Source: Streptomyces pseudovenezuelae
Lineage (GTDB): Bacteria; Actinomycetota; Actinomycetes; Streptomycetales; Streptomycetaceae
Length of the DNA: 64,000 nucleotides
Reading direction: 5' to 3'
Assembly: GCF_001513955.1 (NCBI RefSeq)
Contig: NZ_KQ948149.1
Span: 282,227-346,226 of the forward strand
Shown: positions 17,772-25,800 of the stretch, piece by piece
Layout of the letters: each line of letters opens with the position of its first letter
How positions within the stretch are numbered: position 1 is the first letter of the stretch
The notes under the pieces: generated by a model
Seen by the model: the letters and a program-made list of their open reading frames with translations, nothing else
Told to the model about the DNA's origin: nothing
Database searches by the model: none
Translations under genes and position numbers: made by a program

Positions 17772-18164
17772 TCAGCAGCGGAAAACTTGAAGTGCCGCCG
17801 GAGCGTGGGCTGTCGAGGGTCTCGACAGGGGGAACTCGCCTGATGCGACCCGCTCGGGCGCGGCGGCCGGCTGCTCGGCCGACAGGGGGCGCTCGGGCCC
17901 CTCGGGGGCGAAGTCGACGGCGCGGTGCCGGTCGCGGGTGCGCAGGGGACCGGTCGGGTCCCCGAGGTGGTTGCAGTGGCGCTTGCCGGAGGTCTCGGCA
18001 CGGGACGCCGTGCCGGGGAGCTTGCTTCCGGTCTGAGCTTTGGCCTCAGCTTTACGGCCTGTGTGCGCGGTTGCGAATCCCTCGGTGGAGGCGAAGAACG
18101 GGAGCGCCAGAAGCACGGCGGTGAGAACCGCTACCACGGTCCGTACCGTCCTACCTCGGAACAT
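17772..18164 (-). CDS. small secreted protein, unknown function
   Basis: This 130-residue protein has a strong Sec signal peptide (FRGRTVRTVVAVLTAVLLALPFFASTEGFATA). The mature part is hydrophilic and basic, with no recognisable domain; it has one internal Cys (KRHCNHLGD) and ends in Phe-Arg-Cys, so one disulfide is possible. The ATG at 18164 has GAGAGGGGGG just upstream. A good vegetative promoter and an inverted repeat lie immediately in front, and the carbonic anhydrase gene starts 113 bp downstream on the same strand. I do not recognise the family. Confidence 0.72.
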   Translation of the reverse strand: MFRGRTVRTVVAVLTAVLLALPFFASTEGFATAHTGRKAEAKAQTGSKLPGTASRAETSGKRHCNHLGDPTGPLRTRDRHRAVDFAPEGPERPLSAEQPAAAPERVASGEFPLSRPSTAHAPAALQVFRC

Positions 18165-18187
18165 GCGCCCCCCTCTCGGCAGTCCAC

Positions 18188-18227
18188 ACTTCTAGTCCAG
18201 ACCAAACGTTGGTCAACGAGTGGTCAA
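18188..18227 (-). promoter_or_regulatory. promoter with overlapping inverted repeat, small secreted protein gene
   Basis: On the minus strand a -35 TTGACC and -10 TAGAAG are separated by 16 bp. Their spacer holds GACCAA-ACG-TTGGTC-type arms (18200-18214), and TTGACCA is repeated 12 bp upstream. The layout fits a sigma-HrdB promoter with an operator between -35 and -10. The operator role is inferred from symmetry only. Confidence 0.55.
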
Positions 18228-18349
18228 GAAACACCTTAGCTCGGCAAAGTTGTTTGCTGGGTTAACTTAACGTTTCCGGCTGAAGAGAGGCTGAAGCGTG
18301 CCGGGTCGCTGACGCGAACTGGCCCTTGACGTGCGAGGTTTCGCTGTGA

Positions 18350-19450
18350 TTAAGCGACCAGGCCCTTGGCGTCGCGTGCCAGCGCGGTCAGCCGGGATAT
18401 CGCGCGGAAGTACTTCTTGCGGTAGCCGCCGTTCAGCATCTCCTCGCTGAAGAGGCGGTCGAAGGGCAGTCCGGAGGCCAGTACCGGGACCTCGCGGTCG
18501 TAGAGCCGGTCGGCGAGCACCACGAGCCGAAGCGCCGTCGACTGGTCCGGCACCGGCTGCACGTCGGTGAGGCAGACCGCCGCGAGGCCGTCGGTCAGGG
18601 CGCCGTACCGGCTGGGGTGGACCCGGGCGAGGTGCGCCAGCAGGCTCGGGAAGTCGTCGAGCGAGGCGCCCTCGGTGGCGTGCGCCGCCCTGGTGACCTG
18701 CTCGTCGGTGAACGGCGCGGGGGCCTCGGGCAGCCCGCGGTGGCGGTAGTCCTCGCCGTCGATGCGCAGCGGACGGAAGTGCGCCGACAGGCCCTGGATC
18801 TCGCGCAGGAAGTCGACGGCCGCGAACCGGCCCTCGCCGAGCTTGCCCGGCAGGGTGTTGGAGGTGGCGGCGAGCGCCACACCCGCGTCCACCAGCTTGC
18901 CGAGCAGGGTGGAGACCAGGACGGTGTCGCCCGGGTCGTCCAGCTCGAACTCGTCGATGCACAGGAGGCGGTGCCCGGAGAGCGTCTGGACCGTCTTCTG
19001 GAAGCCGAGGGCGCCGACCAGGTTGGTCAGCTCGACGAAGGTGCCGAAGGCCTTGAGGGAGGGTTCGGCGGGTGTGGCGTGCCAGAGGGAGGCCAGCAGG
19101 TGGGTCTTGCCGACGCCGTAGCCGCCGTCGAGGTAGACGCCGCGGGGGCCCGCCGGGGTCTTCGGCGCCCTGGCCCTGCCGAACCCGAGGAAGCCGCGCC
19201 TGCCGCCGCCGACCGCGTGCGCGCCGCCGAGGCCCGCCGTGAAGCCCTCAAGGACCCGGACGGCCTCGGTCTGGCTCGGCTGGTTCGGGTCCGGGATGTA
19301 CGTGTCGAAACGCACCGAGTCGAACCGCGGCGGCGGCACCATCTCGGCGACCAGCCGGTCCGCGGGGACGTGCGGCGCACGGTCGCACAGGGAGGGCGGG
19401 GCGGTGTCGGTCATCGAACCGGACCCGGACGCGGCAGGGGAAGTAGACAC
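18350..19450 (-). CDS. zapE: AFG1/ZapE family ATPase
   Basis: This 366-residue P-loop protein has Walker A GVYLDGGYGVGKTHLLASLWH (about 105-125) and Walker B RLLCIDEFELDDPGDTVLVS. Sensor-like ATSNTLPGKLGEGRF and the AFG1 signature AVDFLREIQGLSAHFRPLRIDGEDYRHRG are present. ZapE acts at the division site of proteobacteria, and the actinobacterial role is untested. The GTG start at 19450 lies 37 bp from the divergent RibD-like gene; an internal ATG at 19414 is an alternative. Confidence 0.92.
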   Translation of the reverse strand: MSTSPAASGSGSMTDTAPPSLCDRAPHVPADRLVAEMVPPPRFDSVRFDTYIPDPNQPSQTEAVRVLEGFTAGLGGAHAVGGGRRGFLGFGRARAPKTPAGPRGVYLDGGYGVGKTHLLASLWHATPAEPSLKAFGTFVELTNLVGALGFQKTVQTLSGHRLLCIDEFELDDPGDTVLVSTLLGKLVDAGVALAATSNTLPGKLGEGRFAAVDFLREIQGLSAHFRPLRIDGEDYRHRGLPEAPAPFTDEQVTRAAHATEGASLDDFPSLLAHLARVHPSRYGALTDGLAAVCLTDVQPVPDQSTALRLVVLADRLYDREVPVLASGLPFDRLFSEEMLNGGYRKKYFRAISRLTALARDAKGLVA

Positions 19451-19487
19451 GGTTCACCATGCTAAGCGCCGTGCCACACTGCACGAC

Positions 19488-20285
19488 ATGCGACGCCTGT
19501 TCCCTGTGACCGACGAGACAGCGATCCGGAGCCCCGAGGGGGGGAACGGTCATGACTGGAGCCTCGACGAGCTGGCCGCCGCCTACGCGTACCCCGAGCT
19601 CGGTCCCGGACCCGGGACCCCCGGGGTGTGGCTGCGCGCCAACATGGTCTCCACGCTGGACGGGGCAGCCCAGCACGACGGCCGGTCGCAGCCCATCTCC
19701 ACCGCGACCGACATGCGGATCTTCGGGACGCTGCGGGCCCTGGCGGACGTCGTGATCGCCGGTGCGGAAACGGTCCGGCAGGAGGGGTACCGGCCGGCAC
19801 GGGTGCGGGACGAGTTCGCGGCGATGCGGGAGGCGGCCGGGCAGGGGCCGGTCCCGGCGATCGCGGTGGTCACCGCGAGCCTGGACCTGGACTTCTCGCT
19901 CCCGCTCTACACCTCGCCCCTGGTGCCCACGCTGATCCTCACCGGCGCCGCGGCGGCCCCGGACCGGATCGCCGCGGCCGAGAAGGCGGGCGCGCGGGTG
20001 GTGATCGCCGGGGACGGTGTCGGCGTGGACCCCGCCCGGGCCGTACGGGCGCTCGCCGAACTGGGACACACCCGGCTGCTGACCGAGGGCGGCCCGAGGC
20101 TGCTCGGGCAGCTGGTGGCCGCCGGAGTGCTCGACGAGCTCTGTCTGACCGTGTCGCCGATGCTCACCGCGGGCGACGCGCAGCGGATCGCCGGGGGGCC
20201 GTCGGTGGCCGTACCGGCGCGGTTCGCACTGGACTCCCTGCTGGAGGAGGACGGATTCCTCTTCAGCAGGTATCGCAGGCACTGA
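19488..20285 (+). CDS. pyrimidine reductase family protein (RibD C-terminal domain)
   Basis: This 265-residue dihydrofolate-reductase-like protein has WLRANMVSTLDGAAQHDGRSQPIS near residue 45, FGTLRALADVVIAGAETVRQEGY, and near the C-terminus LGHTRLLTEGGPRLLGQLVAAGVLDELCLTVSPML, which is the RibD_C hallmark. It would use NADPH. It may act on a riboflavin-pathway pyrimidine or a related compound, but no rib genes are adjacent and the true substrate is unknown. The ATG at 19488 begins the typical MRRLFPVTDE; the region upstream of it is the divergent promoter shared with zapE. Confidence 0.88.
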   Translation: MRRLFPVTDETAIRSPEGGNGHDWSLDELAAAYAYPELGPGPGTPGVWLRANMVSTLDGAAQHDGRSQPISTATDMRIFGTLRALADVVIAGAETVRQEGYRPARVRDEFAAMREAAGQGPVPAIAVVTASLDLDFSLPLYTSPLVPTLILTGAAAAPDRIAAAEKAGARVVIAGDGVGVDPARAVRALAELGHTRLLTEGGPRLLGQLVAAGVLDELCLTVSPMLTAGDAQRIAGGPSVAVPARFALDSLLEEDGFLFSRYRRH

Positions 20286-20382
20286 CCGCCCGGACGGGGG
20301 TTCGATCGGTACCGCTGAGGCCGACATCGGCGGAATCTGTCGTTCCGTTTAGTTTCCGGCGGGCACACTGAATCCGGCAGTA

Positions 20383-20398
20383 CCCGTGCGATCACGGG
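20383..20398. other. small hairpin upstream of the Usp-like gene
   Basis: CCCGTG-CGAT-CACGGG forms a 6-bp stem with a 4-nt loop, 40 bp before the GTG start of the next gene. It may be a terminator for the RibD-like gene or an mRNA leader structure. Confidence 0.3.
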
Positions 20399-20438
20399 GC
20401 AGGATGGTTTCCGCAGCGAGCAGAGAAGGGGACGCCCG

Positions 20439-20912
20439 GTGTTCACAAGCGTTTTGATGATCGAGAAGGCCCTGACGTCCGCCGACGTGGAGTTCGTCAC
20501 CACTTTGCACGGCGACGAGGCGGTCGCGTTCCATGTGCTCCTCCAGCCGCGGGGGGACCAGGCCGACCGGCTGCTGCGGGCCATCGACGACGTGGCGCTG
20601 GGCGAGCTGGACGAGGCCGTCCGGGAGCGCGAGACGCCCGAGGGCGAGGACGCCAAGGGCGTGGGGGAGCGGGCCCTTGAGGTGTCCCTGCAGGCGCTCA
20701 GGGCCTCCGGGAGCGAGGCGGAGGGGCGGCTCATCGAGGACCACCCCCTGGACGCGCTCAAGGCCCTGGTCGGCGAGATCGGCGCGGACGAGGTGATCGT
20801 GCTGACCGACCCCCACTACGTGGAGGAGTTCTTCCACCGCGACTGGGCGTCCCGGGCCCGTCACAAGGTGGGCGTCCCGGTGCTGAAGCTGTTCTCGCAC
20901 AGCAAGGCATAG
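20439..20912 (+). CDS. small Usp-like conserved actinobacterial protein
   Basis: This 157-residue protein is soluble and acidic. The C-terminal half (DHPLDALKALVGEIGADEVIVLTDPHYVEEFFHRDWASRARHKVGVPVLKLFSH) has the pattern of a universal-stress-type alpha/beta fold, but the ATP-binding GSRG-like loop is absent. Streptomyces homologues are often labelled indole-3-glycerol phosphate synthase; this protein is far too short and lacks that enzyme's barrel, so that label should not be copied. The GTG at 20439 has GAAGGGGA 8 nt upstream. murC follows after 44 bp. Confidence 0.75.
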   Translation: MFTSVLMIEKALTSADVEFVTTLHGDEAVAFHVLLQPRGDQADRLLRAIDDVALGELDEAVRERETPEGEDAKGVGERALEVSLQALRASGSEAEGRLIEDHPLDALKALVGEIGADEVIVLTDPHYVEEFFHRDWASRARHKVGVPVLKLFSHSKA

Positions 20913-20956
20913 GCTGATCCCGCATCCGTACCGCACCACTTTGGGGAGACACACGC

Positions 20957-22348
20957 ATGGCACCCGGCCTTCCTACCGCCATGGACCGACCGCACTTCAT
21001 CGGGATCGGTGGGGCCGGGATGTCGGGCATCGCGAAGATCCTCGCGCAGCGCGGGGCGAAGGTGGCCGGCAGTGACGCCAAGGAGTCGGCGACCGCCGAG
21101 GCGCTGCGCGCGCTCGGCGCGACCGTGCACATCGGGCACACGGCCGAGCACCTGGCGAGTGACGCCACCTGTGTCGTCGTCTCGTCGGCGATCCGGGCCG
21201 ACAACCCCGAGCTGGCCCGCGCCGCCGAGCTCGGCATCCCCGTCGTGCACCGGTCCGACGCCCTCGCCTCGCTGATGGACGGCCTGCGGCCGATCGCGGT
21301 CGCGGGCACCCACGGCAAGACGACCACGACCTCGATGCTCGCGGTCTCCCTGTCCGAGCTGGGCCTGAAGCCCTCGTACGCGATCGGCGGCGACCTGGAC
21401 GCCCCCGGCTCCAACGCGCTGCACGGCGAGGGCGAGATCTTCGTCGCCGAGGCGGACGAATCGGACCGCAGCTTCCACAAGTACGCCCCCGAGGTCGCGA
21501 TCGTCCTCAACGTCGAGCTCGACCACCACGCCAACTACGCGTCGATGGACGAGATCTACGAGTCCTTCGAGACCTTCGTGGACCGCGTCGCCAAGGGCGG
21601 CACGCTGGTCGTCAACGCGGACCACGAGGGAGCGCGGGAGCTGACCCGCCGCGTCACGACGACGGGCGTGCGCGTGGTGACGTACGGCGACGCCGAGGAC
21701 GCCGACGTACGGGTGCTCTCGGTCGTCCCGCAGGGCCTCAAGAGCGAGGTCACCGTCGAGCTGGACGGCTCCCCGCTCACCTTCACCGTCTCCGTGCCCG
21801 GCCGCCACTACGCGCACAACGCGGTGGCCGCCCTCGCCGCCGGGGTGGCCCTCGGGATCCCCGCCGCCGACCTGGCGCCGGCCCTCGGCGCGTACACCGG
21901 CGTCAAGCGGCGCCTCCAGCTCAAGGGCGAGGCCGCCGGGGTGCAGGTCATCGACTCCTACGCCCACCACCCCACCGAGATGACCGCGGACCTGGAGGCC
22001 ATGCGCGCGGCCGCCGGTGACGCCCGCATCCTCGTCGTCTTCCAGCCCCATCTGTTCTCGCGGACGCAGGAACTCGGCAAGGAGATGGGCGAGGCCCTCG
22101 CGCTCGCGGACGGGTCACTGGTCCTGGAGATCTACCCGGCCCGCGAGGACCCGATCCCCGGGGTCACGAGCGAGCTGATCATCGAGGCGGCGCGGGCCGC
22201 GGGCGCGGACGTGACACCGGTCCCCGACAAGGCGGACGTGCCCGAGCAGGTCGCGGGAATGGCGAAGGCCGGTGATCTCGTTCTCACCATGGGCGCGGGT
22301 GACGTGACGGACCTCGGCCCGCTGATCCTGGACCGTCTCGCGAAGTAA
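20957..22348 (+). CDS. murC: UDP-N-acetylmuramate--L-alanine ligase
   Basis: This 463-residue cytoplasmic ligase adds L-Ala to UDP-MurNAc with ATP, the first amino acid of the peptidoglycan stem. It has the N-terminal UDP-binding fold (FIGIGGAGMSGIAKIL), the ATP loop VAGTHGKTTTTSM (Lys121), ADESDRSFHKYAPEVAIVLNVELDHHANYAS in the central domain, and the C-terminal-domain segment DSYAHHPTEM. GGGGAGA lies upstream of the ATG. The gene is separate from the dcw cluster here. msrB follows 13 bp downstream and is probably cotranscribed. Confidence 0.96.
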   Translation: MAPGLPTAMDRPHFIGIGGAGMSGIAKILAQRGAKVAGSDAKESATAEALRALGATVHIGHTAEHLASDATCVVVSSAIRADNPELARAAELGIPVVHRSDALASLMDGLRPIAVAGTHGKTTTTSMLAVSLSELGLKPSYAIGGDLDAPGSNALHGEGEIFVAEADESDRSFHKYAPEVAIVLNVELDHHANYASMDEIYESFETFVDRVAKGGTLVVNADHEGARELTRRVTTTGVRVVTYGDAEDADVRVLSVVPQGLKSEVTVELDGSPLTFTVSVPGRHYAHNAVAALAAGVALGIPAADLAPALGAYTGVKRRLQLKGEAAGVQVIDSYAHHPTEMTADLEAMRAAAGDARILVVFQPHLFSRTQELGKEMGEALALADGSLVLEIYPAREDPIPGVTSELIIEAARAAGADVTPVPDKADVPEQVAGMAKAGDLVLTMGAGDVTDLGPLILDRLAK

Positions 22349-22361
22349 GGGGCTGAGCTTC

Positions 22362-22769
22362 ATGTCGTACGACGTCGACAAGCCGGACGAGCAGTGGCGT
22401 GCGGAGCTGACCCCGGCCGAGTACGCCGTACTCCGCCAGGCCGGCACGGAACCCGCCTTCACCGGTGAGTACACCAACACCAAGACCACCGGCGTGTACT
22501 CCTGTCGCGCCTGCGGTGCCGAACTCTTCACCTCCACCACGAAGTTCGAGTCCCACTGCGGCTGGCCGTCCTTCTACGACCCGAAGGACAGCGACGCGGT
22601 CGAACTGATCCAGGACCGCTCGCACGGGATGGTGCGCACGGAGGTGCGCTGCGCCCGCTGCGGCTCGCACCTCGGGCACGTGTTCGAGGGCGAGGGGTAT
22701 CCGACGCCGACCGACCAGCGGTACTGCATCAACAGCATCTCGCTGCGGTTGACGGAGGACGAGGGCTGA
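22362..22769 (+). CDS. msrB: peptide-methionine (R)-S-oxide reductase
   Basis: This 135-residue MsrB repairs methionine-R-sulfoxide in proteins. Zinc ligands are Cys48/Cys51 (CRAC) and Cys97/Cys100 (CARC); the catalytic Cys122 lies in RYCINSISL; the substrate loop HCGWPSF is conserved. It starts 13 bp after murC and looks complete. Confidence 0.96.
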   Translation: MSYDVDKPDEQWRAELTPAEYAVLRQAGTEPAFTGEYTNTKTTGVYSCRACGAELFTSTTKFESHCGWPSFYDPKDSDAVELIQDRSHGMVRTEVRCARCGSHLGHVFEGEGYPTPTDQRYCINSISLRLTEDEG

Positions 22770-22841
22770 CACCGGGGCCTCCTCGCCGAGTTCGGTGGCC
22801 GGTTTCGCCAACTGCGCCCGCCCGGCGCCCCTTTGTGATGC

Positions 22842-22869
22842 GGTGACGGGCGCGCGGGCGGGATACGGT
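22842..22869 (+). promoter_or_regulatory. possible promoter of the polyketide synthase gene
   Basis: GGTGAC (-35-like, 22842-22847) and TACGGT (-10-like, 22864-22869) are 16 bp apart and 29 bp from the start codon. This fits the short leader and the AGAGGGAGG ribosome site, and suggests the synthase is transcribed apart from murC-msrB. The -35 match is weak. Confidence 0.35.
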
Positions 22870-22898
22870 GCGGACTCGGTGATCCAGAGGGAGGCCCG

Positions 22899-25800
22899 AT
22901 GCGCGTCGGGGCACAGTCCGCGGTCCGGCCCGTGGCGCAGATGCTGGTCGAGAACGCCTCGCGGTACGGCGCGAAGCTCGCGTTCGCCGACGACCGGCGG
23001 GCGGTGAACTGGGCCGAACTGGAGCTGCGGACACGGCGGTTGGCCGGCGCGCTCGGGGTGCGGCGGGGTGCCAGGGTGGCGTTCTGTCTCGACAACAGCG
23101 TCGAGTTGGTGGAGGGACTGCTCGCCACCGTCCGGGCCGCCGCCGTCGGGGTCCCGTTGAGTCCGCGGGGCACCCATGCCGAGCTCGCGGCGCTGCTCGC
23201 CGACTGCGATCCGGACGTACTGGTCGTCGACCGGCGGCAGTTGGCGCGGATCGCCAGTGTGGTGGGGGAGCGGTCGGCGCGACTGGTGGTGACCGGGGAG
23301 GGGCCGGTGCCCGAAGGGGTCGTGCACTTCGACGACCTCGTGGCGGACGGCCGTTCACCCGGGCCGCGTGACGACCTCGCTCTGGACGAGCCCGCCTGGC
23401 TGCTGTACTCCTCCGGCACCTCGGGCACCCCCAGGGCCGCCGTCGCCAGCCAGCGGTCCGCGCTCTGGTCCCCGGTCGCCTGCTATGTGCCCCGGCTGGG
23501 CCTCTCGGCGGACGACCGGCTGCTGTGGCCGTTGCCGCTGGCGCACACCTACGCCCACTCGCTCTGCGTCCTCGGCACGACCGTGGCGGGCGGCAGCGCG
23601 CGGATCACCGCGGTGCGGGAACCGGCCGCGCTGGTACGGCTGGTCGAGGAGTTCGCGCCGACCGTACTGGGCGGAGTACCGCTCACCTACCAGCAGTTGC
23701 TGGACGCCGGACTGGGCGAGGTGCCCTCGCTGCGGGTCTGCGTCACCGCCGGGGCACCGAGCGATCCTCAGCTGCGGGAGCGGGTCGAGGCGCGGTTCGG
23801 GGCGCCGTTGCTCGACGGCTACGGCAGCACCGAGACCTGCGGCAAGATCGCGATGGAGTCGCCGGCGGGGCCGCGGGTGCCGGGCAGCAGCGGGGCCGTG
23901 CTCCCCGGCATGGAGGTACGGCTCGTCGAGCCCGGCACCGGCGCGGAGGTCGTGGGCGCCGAGGGGGAGATCTGGGTGCGCGGGCCCGGCGTCATGCTGG
24001 GCTACCGCGACGGGGCGGGGGTGGACGGCGAGGGCTGGTACCGCACCGGCGACCTGGGGCGGCTCGGTGAGCACGGCTACCTGACCGTCACCGGGCGCGC
24101 GAACGACCGGATCGTGCGGGGCGGGGAGAACGTCGACCCCGTCGAGGTCGAGCAGGTGCTGCGCGCACTGCCCGGGGTGCTGGACGCGGCCGTGGTGGCG
24201 CGGCCGCATCCGCTGCTCGGCGAGGTCCCGGTCGCGTTCGTCGTACCGGAGGAACAGGCCGTCGACACGGGCGCGCTGCTGCGGGCCTGCGCCGAAGTGC
24301 TCTCCGCGCACAAGGTCCCCGAGGACGTGCTGTTCACCCCGGCCATCCCCCGCACCGCGGCCGGCAAGCCCCGGCGGGCGGTCCTCAGGGAGGGCCTCGC
24401 CGCCCGCCCGGCCGAGGAGGCCCTCGCGGGACTCGCCGACCGGACCCCGGCCGAGCGCCGGGCGATGCTGACCGAGCTGGTGTGCGCGGAGACGGCCGCC
24501 GTCGCCGGGGCGGGCGGTCCCGGCGAGCCGGACGCGGCCGGCGTCTCGCCGGTACCGGGCGGATCCGCGAGCACCCCGGCGGCCGGCCGTGACGAGGCGC
24601 CCGTCACCGACGCCGCCGCGATCGACCCCCACACCGCCTTCGCCGACCTCGGTCTCACCTCCATGGGCGCGATGACCCTGTGGCAGCGGCTCGGCCTGCG
24701 CACCGGGCTGCGGCTGCCCGCCACCCTGGTCTGGGACCACCCGACGCCCGCCGCGGTCGCCGCCCACCTGGACGAGAGGCTGCACGGCGGCGGCCCCGCG
24801 ACCACCGCCCCGCGCCGCGGCCCCGCCGCCGAGCCGATCGCGATCGTGGCCGCCGGCTGCCGTTACCCGGGCGGGGTGCGCTCGCCCGAGGACCTCTGGC
24901 GGCTGGTGTCCGAGGGCGTGGACGCCACCGGCGAGTTCCCGGCCGACCGGGGCTGGGACGTCGACGCCCTGTACCACCCCGACCCCGACCGGCTCGGGAC
25001 GACGTACACCCGACGCGGCGGCTTCCTCACCGACGCGGCCGACTTCGACCCGCTGTTCTTCGGCATCTCGCCGCGCGAGGCCACGGCCACGGACCCGCAG
25101 CACCGGCTGCTGCTCGAAGTCGCCTGGGAGACGCTGGAGCGCGCCGGCATCCCCGCGCCCGCGCTGCGCGGCAGCGCCACCGGAGTCTACGTCGGCCTGA
25201 TGCACGGCGGATACGGCGCCGACGCCGAGGCGCACGCGCTGGAGTCGCACATCGGCGTCGGGTCGGCGGGCAGCGTGGCCTCCGGGCGGATCTCCTACGT
25301 GCTGGGCCTGCGCGGTCCCGCCCTGACTGTCGACACGGCCTGCTCGTCCTCCCTCGTCACCATGGACCTGGCCGCCGCCGCCCTGCGCGCGGGCGAGTGC
25401 ACCCTCGCGCTGGCCGGCGGGGTGACCGTGCTGGCCAGTCCGAAGCCGTTCGTGGCGTTCAGCCGGCAGCGCGGGCTGTCGGCGGACGGCCGCTGCCGGT
25501 CCTTCGCGGACGGCGCCGACGGCACCGCCTGGGCCGAGGGTGTCGGCCTGGTGCTGCTGGAGAAGCTGTCGGACGCCCGGCGCAACGGCCATCCGGTCCT
25601 GGCCGTGCTGCGCGGCTCCGCCGTGAACCAGGACGGCGCGTCCAACGGCCTCACCGCCCCGAGCGGCCAGGCCCAACGTGAGCTGATCCGGCTGGCCCTG
25701 GCCGACGCCGGACTGGACACGGCCGACGTCGACGTCGTGGAGGGCCACGGCACCGGGACCGCGCTCGGCGACCCGATCGAGGCGGGCGCCCTGCTGGCCA

